Part shown: positions 20,905-32,682 of the stretch, in pieces | How positions within the stretch are numbered: the first letter of the stretch is position 1 | Layout of the letters: every line of letters starts with the position of its first letter | Assembly (NCBI GenBank): GCA_027579435.1 | Contig: JANBPK010001472.1 | Coordinates: forward strand, 123,398 to 187,397 | Reading direction: 5' to 3' | Origin: Candolleomyces eurysporus | Taxonomy: Eukaryota; Basidiomycota; Agaricomycetes; Agaricales; Psathyrellaceae | Length of the DNA: 64,000 bases | Translations under genes and position numbers: made by a program | The notes under the pieces: generated by a model | Database searches by the model: none | Told to the model about the DNA's origin: nothing | What the model saw: only the letters and a program-made list of their open reading frames with translations

Positions 20905-23137
20905 ATGGACCTCGTGAAATGGCTCTTCGGCTTTCAACCGTCCGAAAATGCTATCACCCAACGCCACTCGACAAAGCTTGACCACGCAGTCAAAGCCATT
21001 GCTCAGCATATCCCGGATGCCGATCTCGCGTACCTCGAAGATTTCGTTGAGAAGATTCTGCCTGTCTACGGGTTCGACCGAACCATCAAGTTGACTATCG
21101 ATTACTTGGAGGCTACCTCTGACTACCCAAAGGCTGTTCATCGTCAAGGGAGGGTTGCTGTACAGCGAGATGGAGACACCACTGAAGAAAGTGAAGACGA
21201 AGGCTCGGACGAGGAAGACGATGGGGAGTCTGCCACTGACCAGGATGACGGGGAGGGCCGTGCCGGAGGGAGCGATGAGAGCGACTGGGAGGATGACGAG
21301 GATGGTGAGAGTGACGCTGAGGATGGTGAAAGTGATGAGGAAGAAGATGAGTTCATTGGCTATGCGGCGGACGACGACGAAGATGAGGACGAGTGGGATG
21401 AAGAAGTGGTTGTAGAAAATGGGGATGAGAGGGAGAGGGAACACCGTCAGCAGGCGCCTGAGTGTGGATGCTGTTTCTCCGACATCCTCAATGGGGACGT
21501 CGTGCATTGCCCCGTCGGCCATGTTTTCTGCAAAGGCTGCCTCGGCCATCACGCGTCCGTTCAGCTTACTGAACAGAAGTCGATCCTGAAATGCATGGAC
21601 ACATCGGGATGCAACCACATCTTCAACGACTCCGAGCTCCGCGGTAACCTACCTCGCGATCTATTCAAGTTGTACGAACGACTCAAGTTACGCCGAGAAC
21701 TGAAGGAAGCGAACATCAAGGGATTGGAAGAATGCCCTTCTTGCGACTGGGCCTGTGTAATGGAGGTTAGCATTGAAGAAGAGCCAGTCTTCAGATGCGA
21801 GAACGAAGACGGAGGCTGCGGGGTCACCAGTTGTCGGTCGTGTAAAAAGAAGGATCATAGACCGTATCGGTGCGAGCAGGACAGGCGATTGGCGATCGAG
21901 GAGTCCATGACCAAAGCGTTGTTGAGGAATTGCCCTAGCTGCCCCAATGGTGAGCTTTCCAGTATTCCGCCGAGTCGTATTGAGAGGACTAATTTCTCCT
22001 ACCTTTTCTCCTCCCCAACACAGCCTTCATTAAAGAAGACGGTGTACGTCCCATTCCCCTTTGCATCGCATCTAGCACCGTTAACACAGCTATCAGTGCA
22101 ACAAAATGACGTGCCCCGGTTGCCGAACTACATCCTGCTACATCTGCAGGAAACCTATCGATAATGGGTACAACCATTTCTACAACAACGTAAGCATCTA
22201 ACTCGGTTCCCCGCCAAATANTTTTTTTGCTTACCTTGTTCAGCACCGGAGGGGCTTCGCTGCCAATGGGAGATGCCCTCTTTGGGACATCAAGCCGCTC
22301 CAAGAGCTCCATACCCAAGAAGTACAGGCCGCATACGAACGAATCGTCGCTGAGCAGGGTCAGGGTCCTGTTGCTGGTCCCTCCGTCCAACGACGGAACT
22401 CTCATGAAGCACGCGCACGCGCATCCATCCCAGGCGCGTGGGGAGGTTTGGAAGACGAAGATGAGGCAAATGTAGAGCGAGAACCTGTTGCTCCCGCCGC
22501 CGTTGAGGACCAGCACCAGCCGTACGCCGAAGAACCAGTTTACTATGCGCAGGACTATAGGCCGATGATACGGGAAGACGAAATTCAAAGAGCGATCAAT
22601 ATTAGGGCTCAGCGTGTACCCGACCCGGGAGAACGAGAACGAGACCACGACGGCGTTCGGGACTACAGACACCGACCATTGGCAGCAGAAGAGGCAGCGG
22701 ACCACCACCAGTATGACGCTTATGCAAATCGTGAACAACGACCTCGAGCGCTTGGTCCCGCTCACGCACGTCGTCCAATCAACATTGAGCAACTGGGATG
22801 GGAGATGGATCAGGCTAAACACCAAGCCTCTCTTGCTCGCAGGAGGGCAAGGGCGGCTCAAGAGCGAGTAGACGAGGTCAGGCGGCGCGAAATGCAATAT
22901 TACCGAATGCTCGATGCCGGCATGGAGGTTAGAGCGGAAAACGTCGACTGCTTCAGTTATCGGCCTGGTCAGAAATGTATCAGGAGGACACTCGATGGAT
23001 GGAATCCTGCCCCTGAACGCAGGGCACGTGAAGCGCATCTCGGGTTCGCATTGGAGGAGGAGCAACGATATATTGAGGCGAGTGAGGCCGCCTGTAGGCG
23101 ATTGAGGGAAGCTCAGGCCGCATTGAGGTGGGGGTGA
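20905..23137 (+). CDS. RBR-type E3 ubiquitin ligase, RNF216/TRIAD3-like
   Basis: Four exons, 20905-21949, 22024-22043 (only 20 nt), 22097-22189 and 22244-23137, give 683 residues. Residues 30-80 look CUE-like (LxYLEDFVEKILPVYG...DYPK). A long Asp/Glu/Ser-rich stretch follows (about 90-180). RING1 begins at ECGCCFSD (about 187) with CPVGHVFCKGC, then an IBR (CPSCDWACVME...CGVTSCRSC). RING2 spans CPSCPNAFIKEDGCNKMTC, whose GCNKMTC holds the expected catalytic Cys, then CPGCRTTSCYIC. The C-terminal 230 residues are charged and coiled-coil-like with a conserved YYRMLDAGMEV block. RBR ligases pass ubiquitin through a RING2 thioester. A paralogue lies at 52295-54112 on the minus strand. Confidence 0.88.
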
Positions 23138-24185
23138 GAGGAATCGGAACTTGAACGCTCCAAGTGAGCCTTCTGGAGGACGACTCCTCTATTACGAATC
23201 TTCCATGTGTATCGCTAGTTCAGTTCAAATACATGTGCTTTCAGTTCCAAGCTCCAATTTCATCTTAACGCACGGGCCCTGAACCGCAAATGGTATTCTG
23301 AGTGGTCTGGAACCGAGTCAGGCTTCTTTTCTCGTCTAAAGTAGCTCTTCCTAGAAGGAGTTCTTAACAAGAGGCTTAAATGCTACCCGTACTTCACATC
23401 TGCACATCGGGCGCCACAACGAAACGCTTGACTCTCCCAGAACATTGGCTCCTTCATGATCACTTCAAACCTTAGATCTCGCTTCCGAGATGTTCCGTCT
23501 GAGTGCTTTGATTCGTCGACTGGACGCCAGATTTGCCTGAAGTGGTCACCTGCTGTGCAGGACTATTAATAGGGAGTATTAGGATCACAGGCCGTCCCAA
23601 TTGAGGTGCATTCAAAGCAACGGATTGAACACTAGTACTCACGTACATTCGTACTGAATAGGATAGAATAAAGTTCAGGGGTATAATCGAAGCCATTTGG
23701 CGATTGTCATTGCTACCGTACTGTCATAATCGCGAACATTCATCGGATTCGTGAAAGGGGCTCGTAAACCAACTACTATGGCTTCGTTGGGTGAATATGG
23801 CTATCGTAAAAGGTCGTCAGAGATAAGGAAAGATAAAATAGGTCGTGTCTCGAACAAAGGAAAGATATAGCTCGAAAGGATAACACGAGAATTTCTCGTG
23901 GAGGGAGGACGCGTCGATACCACAAAAATGAGTATAAAGGTAGGGAAGCAGTCCATGGGTATATGAAGTTCCGATGTCGTCATCGGAACAAGAACCTTGA
24001 GAGAATCGTAGCGAAACGAAAACCCAAGAAAAAGCCGGCCTATGTCGCCATTGAGCGAGCACAGGCCGGGGGTGCAGCGAATATTGCTGCTCCAGCATAG
24101 AGCTCCAGTCGCAAACCAAGTCGGAGGTGAACCGTTCGGACGGGAAACCAAGGAGACGCATAAGAATGGGGTATCGGGGCCATGA
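23138..24185. other. Spacer between RBR gene and DUF6699 gene 1
   Basis: The two genes converge here. Contains 3' flanks only; no gene recognised on either strand. Confidence 0.5.
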
Positions 24186-25028
24186 TCAACCAGCGTTCAT
24201 AGCCCACACGTCTCCACGCTTGGAAACCCTGGAAAGACCGAGGAACCTCGTCTTCCCAAGCAAGAAATCAACTCTCTTCATACCACCCGCCTTCTCCTGC
24301 AGGTACATGGACCGGCTCCTGTACCTCCTGTACCTGTTCTCGTATGCCTCCCTCGTCTTCGCTTGCTCTGAGCTCCTCATACGCTCCCATTCCCGTTGAG
24401 AAATGTTCTGGCGCAGGTCGCCGTGGATCCTGTCGAGGACGTCACCGAGAGTCACGTATCCCATGGGGCTGGAGCCTGTGATTCGGAGCTCCCAAGACTC
24501 AGGGAGATGAGGGAACTGGATTGTGAGCATCTGGGTTGGAGGTTTGGTGGCTGGTTCGGCGAGTACGGAGGAGGAGAGCGCGAAGTGGTGTCGAGAAGCT
24601 TGGGAAGGTGGGTCCAACAAGTCGTAGACGATGACTGGGTTGCGAGAAGATGAGGATTCGAGATATGGATGAATCTTCAGCTTTGTGCTATGTGCGGGAA
24701 CCGAGGGCTGAGGAGGTAGAGTCTTCGACCTCAGAACCTGAGGGAAAGGCTGAGGAGACGGATACATCCCCCCATGATGGGAAGGGTGGGGAGGATAATG
24801 ATACTGGGCTTGGAATTGAGGATATCCGTGCCCGTGGTCCGAATGAGAGCCAGGAGCGACGTTGATGCTGTACGGAGTAGGTCCGGGGAGGCCGACATAT
24901 CGATCCGGGGGAGTAATCAAACTAGCAGAGGACGCGGGGGTGAGCGACCCATCCGTCAATAGTGGTGTATCCATATGATGGAGCGTAGTCGTCCTCGAGA
25001 ACCTGACCTTCTTCAGAATTCCTGGCAT
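24186..25028 (-). CDS. DUF6699-like protein 1 with K-x-V-x-F motif
   Basis: Single exon, 280 residues. The start at 25028 (MPGILKKVRFS) was preferred over an open extension because a TATA box lies at 25198-25205. The N-terminal half is Pro/Ser/His-rich and probably disordered. The C-terminal half carries the family pattern: KIHPYLE, VIVYDL, EPATKPPTQMLTIQF, W-E-L-R-I, YVTLGDVLDRIHGDLR, then GMKRVDFLLGKTRFLGL and a closing DVWAMN. The family is widespread in Agaricomycetes and has no known function. K-K-V-R-F at residues 6-10 fits the RVxF consensus for docking to protein phosphatase 1. No signal peptide or membrane segment. Confidence 0.8.
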   Translation of the reverse strand: MPGILKKVRFSRTTTLHHMDTPLLTDGSLTPASSASLITPPDRYVGLPGPTPYSINVAPGSHSDHGHGYPQFQAQYHYPPHPSHHGGMYPSPQPFPQVLRSKTLPPQPSVPAHSTKLKIHPYLESSSSRNPVIVYDLLDPPSQASRHHFALSSSVLAEPATKPPTQMLTIQFPHLPESWELRITGSSPMGYVTLGDVLDRIHGDLRQNISQREWERMRSSEQAKTREAYENRYRRYRSRSMYLQEKAGGMKRVDFLLGKTRFLGLSRVSKRGDVWAMNAG

Positions 25029-25197
25029 CTTCTTCGCTGTTGTAGTGGTCGGGTTAGATAGATAGGCTGGATAATTGCCGTGGATAATGATAGTCGTTGG
25101 TGTTTGTTGGTACACGGGAGCGATTGGGATTAGGATATAAGTTAGGTCGCGTTTGTGGGAGTGGAAAGGTGAGGCACAACTGACTAGATGAGTGCTG

Positions 25198-25205
25198 TAT
25201 TTATA
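25198..25205 (-). promoter_or_regulatory. TATA box of DUF6699-like gene 1
   Basis: TATAAATA on the minus strand, 170 nt before the chosen ATG. Confidence 0.5.
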
Positions 25206-27262
25206 CCCCGAAGTTGATAAGCGCCTTCCTGCGCTTCGCATAGCCTCCGCGGATGATGCTCCCCTATCCCTTTGTCGGGATTACTCACAATTGCGAACAC
25301 GGGGCTATTTCAGGAAATTATGACGTTGACAACCGTCACCGCCAATGAATCGCTTTTCCCGAGCGCTAAGGATGCTACGGAATTCCTCAACAGCGTTTTT
25401 GATCTCGAAGGCTGAAAAGGGTTGGTGGAGTTGGCAACGCACTGCTCCGTTCCAAGCTGCACCTAGATCAGCCTCCCGAGAGAATCCTAGATCTTTATCA
25501 CAAAGAGTCCAGATTAAGCGTCTGTAACCGCTACGTGTCCAAGCAAGCGCTCACTAACAGAGCCTTTTCTGAGCTGGTGACGATGGGTGACTCTCGTCTG
25601 GACTTTCAGGCCTATGAAACGGCTGCGCACCTTATTATCCACTGCAAATCTAGCATGGAGAATGTTAGGCGTTGCATGCCCGTTTGCATCGCCTGTCTGA
25701 TCCAACCGTGCTTGATATCCCGAGTTGCACTGCACTGGCTTCGGGATAGCTTGCGCATTTTCCGGATGAACCTGGCATGGACGACAGAGGCTGACAAGGT
25801 GCGGCATCTCGACCGAATCGAGCTTGGGAGCCTCGTGCTCTCAGAACGGCGAACGAGCGCCAAAGAAAGCTTACAAACACCGAAGAAGAAGACGGGATAA
25901 TTTCACTGGTTGGGCAAAAAGGTGTAAGATTTGTGATAGGAGGCAGCCGGAGAATCGCATGACTTGCCTTCGCCACCATAAGACTTATCTATCAGAGTCT
26001 CTTCTTTGGAGTCGACGCATCTATGAACATGTGAATCCGAGTATGCAAGAAAGGCTACATTGCCAAGTTTCGACTGCATGTTGCTTTGTGTCGTGACTAG
26101 TATGATTTGCGGTAAGAGGTTTCCGGGTGCACCCTCACCGCATCAGACTGGAATCGACGAAGGGCACACAAACATAGTCTGATTTGAGTGCTGTGGGGAT
26201 TAAAGAGAGTCTCGGCAGCGGTCCATCTTTTTGGGTTCGGAAAGATTGTGGCAGAAGAACAGAGCAAAGCTGAACAAGGCAAGGGTCTCCTGCGGGCTAG
26301 TAGACCGTGTGAATGAAGAACATGCCGGTTGATGCCGCAGCACAAGTCAACAGGCAGCCACTTTGGGCTTTGACCTGAACCTTGATGTAGCATTCGTAAC
26401 TACAATCTAGATGGCTGGTGGGTCCTTTCTTTCGCTCATAGATTATCGAACTGGATCCTAAAGACTTACTCAGGCTTCGTGAATATCTACTCTTTTGGCT
26501 ATTTATCCGACTGAACCTTCACAATCTTTGTCCCTATCCAGCGTCTTCCCATACTCTTGATTTGTCCCTTTCCCTTCCTTCTCCACCCACTAGAAAGAAA
26601 GCTGTAGGAGAGAGATGGAACTCGGATTGAAGGATTTCGTAAAACACATTTTCCTCATTCTTTGATCATCAACTCCTGCCGAGCGTCCGACACGTACTTT
26701 CGATACCCTCTGACAAGCCCCCAGGGAGCAGTGCGTTGGTCTGTGCTAGTCGGTCGCCGTTGCACTATCACTTTACCCACTATATTCTTCATTGGTAAGA
26801 TTTGTCTTCTCACTGAAATGGCAACTTCTAACTGGTACTCTGCACTAGACCCTTTCAGGGGTTTCCCGACACCCTCCTTGATTTCCAATACGGTCACCGC
26901 CGGACCGTCCATCAACTAATTCACCTACAATCATCCGACTAGAGACTTCCTACTTTCTACGTTCTATCAGCGCCAGCTTCGCATTCGTTGGAAGACAGCA
27001 GCCGCTACGTAAACGATAAACCACGTTTTCATTCACGTTTTACGCCGGAAGGTGCTTACCTGTTCACCCATCCCCATCTTGGAACGACCCCCCCCCATCA
27101 TCGCACCCAAATTACCGACGAGTCGAGCCAACATGTGACCTATCATCGTGATAAGTACGCCTTCCAGCTCGCTTGCGTTTGCGTTGTGTTGATGTGTGCA
27201 CGTCCGACAGCACCCCAACTATAACATGCGGATTCGTGTGGCACGATCGCTTGGTGCCACTC
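25206..27262. other. Spacer between DUF6699 genes 1 and 2
   Basis: A 121-codon frame from a GTG at 25535 to 25900 overlaps another frame (25824-26096) reading a C-x2-C-x10-C-x3-H-like cluster (CKICDRRQPENRMTCLRHH). Neither has an ATG start or a known domain. A C run near 27090 and pyrimidine-rich DNA precede the gene at 27263. Nothing else seen. Confidence 0.35.
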
Positions 27263-28454
27263 ATGCCTTCTCTACTCAGTAGTCTCCCTTGCTTCCAGGC
27301 TCGTAGGAAGAGGAAAAGGCTGAGGAAACGGGATACAAGTACGAGGGAGCTGGATTTGATAGGGGATGGGTATCTCAACGGAGTCGTTGCTGGTCAGCAC
27401 CCCATACTGGGTAGTTTGGGATACTACGCTGGTGAGTGGCATTTCAAGTTCTGGAGCTCCGTGTATTTATATCCTTCTAGGAGCCTCAGGTCCAAGCGGC
27501 TTTGTGCCAAACTATATCTCCGCGAGCGACCCGAAACGACTCCAGAAATCTCGAGCTCCCGTTACCGATCATACGCCGTGGATGGGAAACAACACCTTGC
27601 CTGGTGGTACGTGGCCGGGTGCCTACGACGCAGCTGGAATGCCTAGTAATCACGGTGCCGCCACTCCTTATGGATACTTCACCAATCCCCCACTCCCACA
27701 TCCGAATCTGCCACCGTGGCCCGATGCAACGTACCATCTAGGCTCGAGTACACCTCACTGGCCCGCCCCGGGCTATCACCCACATCCCCAGGCTCACGCA
27801 CCCCCGGTCCTTGCGAACCAATCTCATCAAATCATTCCTGGCAGTCGCTCTCAAACTTCGCTGCACCGAACCGCTCTCCCTATTAGACCCGACCACGCTA
27901 TCCGCGGCGTAAGCTCAAACCTACGCAACCCTCCGACTCAATACCCCCATCTCGTTTGGAACATCGCTCAAATGCCTTCCATATCCAGGCGGTGTCGTGC
28001 TCCTGGTGAATACGGAACCACGAAATTCGAGAGCCAAGCCGTAAAACCTGCTCTATCCGAGATCGTTATCCACTCGGATCAACAAGGTTTACAGCAGTAT
28101 ATGGAGCTTTGGGGGCCTATCAGGGCTTTTCGATTAGACAAAGCGCCTATTACTGTCGAAGATGTGATGAATTCCGTCTTTGACTATTTCCAGATGACAT
28201 TGGGGTCGTACCACGAGGGTTTGAGCTACTACAACAGCAACTATCACCCTTTCTCTCCAACGGACTGGGAGAAAGTCTTGCTGGAAGCTCAGAAGAGGAT
28301 ATGCCATTCGCCGAATTCGTATACGCCGCAGCATGAGAGGAGGAGGGGGATGTTGCGGATCGACGTCATTTCTGCGTTCTGCGGGACAACGTTTGCGGGT
28401 TTGAAAGTTGACGAGACCAGATTCGATGGGTTATTGTTAGAGGTTAAATTCTGA
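27263..28454 (+). CDS. DUF6699-like protein 2 (diverged)
   Basis: Two exons, 27263-27431 and 27481-28454, encode 380 residues. The ATG at 27263 with splicing of a 49-nt intron was preferred over the ATG at 27366 because it gives a continuous frame and a normal donor. The N-terminus is short and very basic (ARRKRKRLRKR). The middle is Pro/His-rich. The C-terminal domain follows the family order: YPHLVWNIAQMP, FESQAVKPALSEIVIHS, PITVEDVMNSVFDYFQ, and a terminal LRIDVISAF...FAGLKVDE. It lacks the K-x-V-x-F motif seen in four neighbours, although the basic stretch could be a nuclear localisation signal. Function unknown. Confidence 0.7.
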
Positions 28455-29963
28455 TTCTCGAACGGGCACTTGTCTGTGGTGTACGGCTTGTTTTAAAAAT
28501 TGTAGTTCAGGTTAGATGGTTCAAATTATAGCTGTCTCCATGTATATCTCTCGGAGCTCGAGGCATGCTGCGCGTTCGCTGAGCTTTATCCGTGCATCGG
28601 TCATCGGGAGGTGATTAGTAGGACAAAAATGCTCGGATCGGGGATAGTGCACCTCGGAGCGCTCGAGTTCCACTGCAGATCGATCCGGTGGCAAATGAGA
28701 CTCCCAACATTCACCAGTTCGGATTTTGAGCTGGATGGGGTGGAGATACCTTGGTCACGGCCACCTCGGACTGAGCGGTGTGTTTGGATGGTCTGGTCGC
28801 AGCTCCATGAACTCCAAGTGCCTTCTTCAGCTATACTTACGAATGGAGAGTTGGACGGATTCCATGATTGCTTTCATGATTGCTTTCGGGCTGATTCAGA
28901 GTTCCGACATCCGTGGACTTTGGCCAATTGATTTGGACTGGTTCGTGTTGGAACAAAGATCGATGTGTATACACGTCGTTGTAAACGAAGGCATATCATC
29001 CCAACCGCACACGTAGTCGCAGTCGTGGAGAACAAAAGGTCGGCGTAACGTAGGAGTGGCGCAGCCATCAAATCCAAGTACAATCAGCCCATATTCGTTA
29101 TCCTACTGGGTCGTGGCATCGACACGGTCGCTTTTCTTCCCTTTTTGAATGAGAAAGAGGCTCTATTGCCAGCCAGAATAGGGGCCTCCAGGTTCATCGT
29201 GGAAAATCAATCGTTCAGCTCAGAATGAGTCAGAGAGCGTCAATCAAACTCTGACTCGAATTGACCTTCCGGCAGTTAGCGGCCGGTACGGTTAGAATGG
29301 GTGTTCTCTTGTTTCGCTAGAGAGTGGATTCTGTGGAAAGTTCGATGGTATGGAGGTTTATATTTGTGCAATGAAAGATTTCACAGCTCACCAGCGCAGC
29401 TGCAGTTCAGGTCGTTGTATTTTGGAACAAGGCAGGATAAGGAGGAAAATAAATAATTTGATTTGATAACTTTGACACTATGTAGAGATAAGATAAGATA
29501 ATCTTAACCCTAAGTTATTACCGCCAGCACATCGCTGACGGTGGACGACACGACGTTGACCACAAACCACTACCTACAGCTCGACAACAACGTTCTGGCT
29601 ACTGATACATAAAATTACATTGCTAGAGTTTGGAGCGTTCCATGTGGTACGTACGCGAATACAGTGGTCCGTCGTGAAACAAAAATTGATTGATTTGTGG
29701 TTGATATTCCAGGAGCATTGCAGTTACCCGGTGTCGACCTGGTAATCCACGGTGGATCCTACACCAGATTGGGTATCGTTGCGGTATCCTGGAAGGTTGA
29801 AGCCAAGGAACTGGCGATAAATACGAGGCGTTGCCTGTAGCCGTTCTTGGCGATAAATAAGAGGACTGGCCTCGAGTGGTCCTGTTGGATCCAATGGATG
29901 TTGGACTGAGGAGTGTGGGGATTGGGGGAATAAGGGTGAGTGGGGTTGGTCAGCGTCTGTATC
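28455..29963. other. Spacer between DUF6699 genes 2 and 3
   Basis: Holds a 14-bp perfect tandem duplication (catgattgctttca-type, near 28863-28890) and short GATAA runs near 29480. No gene recognised. Confidence 0.4.
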
Positions 29964-30695
29964 TCATCTGACATGGAGAATCCAGACATCTCGCTCAGTG
30001 GTGCTGGGGGAAAGACCAGCCCAACGCAACTTGTTACCCAGAAGCCTGACCATTCCTTGTTGGACGTAGGCTTCCGACCCGATGTCGTGCTGCCGGTAGG
30101 GATCCAGCAAGCCGGCAGTGGGCCTGGGGTGCATCTGCTCGTAAGCGCATGCCTGGAGATGCTCGTACACCTTGGTGAGTACGTCCCGGACCGTAATTGC
30201 GGCACCGAAACGCTCAACGACGACAGGTGCAGTGGAGAAAGAGGTGCGAATGATCAAGGACGTTGTGGCCGGAGACGTCGCGGGTTGGTCGAAGGAGCAA
30301 GCCATCGCGATTCGTCGCCTGGTATCCAACGCCGCCGACGCTGGGGCTTGCGTCAAAATGTAGTAAATCAATGGAGCCGGGGTATATTCCAGCATCGGAT
30401 TGATTTCCATACGACCACTGGCCATGGATGGAAGGGGGACCGTGGCGTATGGGGATCGTGCATAATCGAGAGGTGGGGGGCCTTGATTTCCCCAGTCAAG
30501 GGAATCGGAAGGCAAGAACGGCATCTCGGGCAGAGGTGTGTTCTGGAACCCCATCATGTGCGGGCTCCCTAAGGGGCTGAGAGTGGTAGTTGAGGACTGT
30601 GAATACGGACCGCGTGCTGTAATCTGCAGACTGTATTGGTTCTCTCGAGAGCCAGCGTTGGTGGTGGTGGTAGTAGATATAGCCGAGAAAGACAT
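29964..30695 (-). CDS. DUF6699-like protein 3 (diverged)
   Basis: Single exon, 243 residues, ATG at 30695 (MSFSAISTTTTTN). It has a Ser/Thr/Pro-rich N-terminal half. The C-terminal domain keeps INPMLEYTPAPLIYYIL, QPATSPATTSLIIRTSF, AAITVRDVLTKVYEHLQ, MVRLLG...WAGLSP and a closing DVWILHVR, which match the family blocks in order. No K-x-V-x-F motif is present at the N-terminus. The promoter carries ATATAAGGCGC (30841-30851), also found before gene 4. No signal peptide. Confidence 0.7.
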   Translation of the reverse strand: MSFSAISTTTTTNAGSRENQYSLQITARGPYSQSSTTTLSPLGSPHMMGFQNTPLPEMPFLPSDSLDWGNQGPPPLDYARSPYATVPLPSMASGRMEINPMLEYTPAPLIYYILTQAPASAALDTRRRIAMACSFDQPATSPATTSLIIRTSFSTAPVVVERFGAAITVRDVLTKVYEHLQACAYEQMHPRPTAGLLDPYRQHDIGSEAYVQQGMVRLLGNKLRWAGLSPSTTERDVWILHVR

Positions 30696-30840
30696 GGTCC
30701 TGAACTAATGTCAGCTTCGTTCAGGACGACGACCTTGAGTCGGTCCTCACCTATGCTGGGGTGATGATAAGAGATAGTAGGCCACGGTTGTGTGGGGGAA
30801 ACAAGTGGGGGGGTGGATAGCGCTCGTCCATGAAATCTCA

Positions 30841-30852
30841 GCGCCTTATATG
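30841..30852 (-). promoter_or_regulatory. TATA element CATATAAGGCGC of DUF6699-like gene 3
   Basis: Minus-strand CATATAAGGCGC, about 145 nt before the ATG at 30695. The ATATAAGGCGC core recurs before gene 4. Confidence 0.4.
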
Positions 30853-31932
30853 ATGTACGGCATCTCTGGCAAGATGGCACCGCCTGCGGTTCCGAAATTG
30901 GGATCAGAAATCTATGATCTAGCTGGGTTGGGATCTCTTCATCCCCAATGGGTCGATTCACTCACTCGCTTCCCCTTGGAGTGCACACAAGCTTCATCCA
31001 CAGCAGCCTGCCGGATATAAGATTGTGCTTCATCTATGTCATAGAGCATCACCAGCGCCTGGATGCTCATACCCCACGAGGCTGGTGTTGGACGCCACAA
31101 GCAGGCAACGGTTGCATCGAGAATCGGGATCCTAAAAAGGGACGAAGGGTTGGTATCGAAAGGTTGGTATGTCAAGTATGCGCAGCACGAGGGCGATCCC
31201 GTTATGCCCACTGTTCCCAATGCTGCGCGAGGAAGTCCGTTCAGCGTCTCAGAAGATATGAATTGAAGTCGTGCGAGATCTGCCCCACTATCATCGAGCT
31301 GCGGGTAGAGTCGTAAGGTTTTTGTTTTAATCCTCTTATGACGCCTTCAGACGCAGCAGCAGGCTTGGGGCCAGGAGTAAGCCCTTCTCGATCAGCCGCG
31401 AGACGGCCCAGTGCGAATCGATATGTTTTGTACACCAAACCGGTCTGTGTTGCTTACGTACGACCGCACCATGGAGGGACTCCTCCGCAACGGTATGGGA
31501 TCGTCGTACATGTCAGCCTCGTGCTACTGGCAACGTATTTACACCGGCAAGCTTGTTTCTGTGCATCATCAGGCAACAATAGCGCTCATTGAAGCTTATG
31601 TCCGGAGCATGCTCAAGAATGGCGCCCAACGCGTGTCCGCGAGGCATGTCATCATACACCTCTCCACACTGCCGCACAACACAGCAGTTTCACTGCAGAG
31701 TTCGAAATTGCTGTTAATATCAGAGATCTTGTTCAGGCACGACTTTTTTATGCTAAATTTCAATAACAATGCTAATGATACAGTGGGGGTCGTAAATTAT
31801 TGCTACAGTGTCTGTTTCATGTTTCAATGAGGGGGGTATAACAAAATGCGAAGACGGGTATAAGGCATGACTGGCAGTAGTCCGGGGGTATAACAAATCG
31901 TGATACAATACACATCGTTCAGGATAAATCCT
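30853..31932. other. Spacer between DUF6699 genes 3 and 4
   Basis: Contains two copies of GGGGGTATAACAAA (about 31834 and 31884) just beyond the 3' end of gene 4. Several short frames, none supported. Confidence 0.4.
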
Positions 31933-32571
31933 TTATGATGTATGCAATTGCCAGACATGCCCGCCCTCCTTCGTTGCTGAGAGGCCCGAGAAGATATTCG
32001 AACCCTCCAAGAAATCGACGCGTTTCAGCCCCTTCTTCAGATCTCTCGCGATATCTTCAGCTGTGGGAAGGCGTTTGCAACGTCTCCGATATGCATCGGA
32101 GATTCGCGTCCGCTGGCCCTCTGACTGAACCAGCGAGAACTCGGCTGGCGATACGGGGAGTCGAAGGTTCCTATATATGCCGGCGATGACATCCCCGACG
32201 GTGACGATTGGGACTTCTCGGTTGGAAGGTTGGATGATAATCTTCCAAGGGATGCGAGATGAGACCAATTCCATGTAGGGGACTGGTGGTTCGGTTGCCG
32301 GTTCCGAAAGAACGTAGTCCGGAACCTTCGGATCCCGGGGTACGACCGTGGAGGGAAGTAATGATACATCGTAGATAACTTGGGGCGTCATAGACGCAGC
32401 AAGGATTGTATTGATTCTGCAAACGGCGAATGGCCCTTGCATGGGTGGTAGTGCGTAGCCGACTGGTAGAGGGGTGATGGGCCCTGTGGATGAGGGCAGA
32501 GATGAGATGGTCCATGTTGGCGAAGGAGTCTCAGGAATAGAGTCGGCAAATCGAACGTGCTTCCCTGGCAT
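31933..32571 (-). CDS. DUF6699-like protein 4 with K-x-V-x-F motif
   Basis: Single exon, 212 residues, ATG at 32571 (MPGKHVRFAD). The long open frame upstream is ignored because the TATA element at 32671-32682 lies between. Family blocks in order: VCRINTILAASM, VIYDVSLLPS, LSEPATEPPVPYMELVS, IPWKIIIQPS, IVTVGDVIAGIYRNLRLPVS, GLKRVDFLEGSNIFSGLS, and DVW replaced by HVWQLHTS at the end. K-H-V-R-F at residues 4-8 is followed by ETPSP, a proline-directed phosphosite pattern. Function unknown; a PP1-docking role is inferred only from the motif. Confidence 0.8.
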   Translation of the reverse strand: MPGKHVRFADSIPETPSPTWTISSLPSSTGPITPLPVGYALPPMQGPFAVCRINTILAASMTPQVIYDVSLLPSTVVPRDPKVPDYVLSEPATEPPVPYMELVSSRIPWKIIIQPSNREVPIVTVGDVIAGIYRNLRLPVSPAEFSLVQSEGQRTRISDAYRRRCKRLPTAEDIARDLKKGLKRVDFLEGSNIFSGLSATKEGGHVWQLHTS

Positions 32572-32670
32572 TGTGATTGAAGTTGCGAGGATGATAGACT
32601 GCGCTTGGTAGTGGGTGACGATGATGTGGGGTACCCGATCGTGAGGGAAAGGATTCTGGCGCGAATACAC

Positions 32671-32682
32671 GCGCCTTATATC
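32671..32682 (-). promoter_or_regulatory. TATA element GATATAAGGCGC of DUF6699-like gene 4
   Basis: Minus-strand GATATAAGGCGC about 100 nt before the ATG, sharing ATATAAGGCGC with gene 3. Confidence 0.45.

Noticed and set aside
20884..21618. 244-codon minus-strand frame with hydrophobic runs
   Set aside because: It is the complement of the Asp/Glu-rich part of the RBR protein (GAG/GAC codons read as CTC/GTC), not a membrane protein.
21989..23065. 358-codon minus-strand frame opposite the RBR gene
   Set aside because: Antisense shadow of a GC-rich coding region; no domain, and the plus strand has a full RBR protein with conserved introns.
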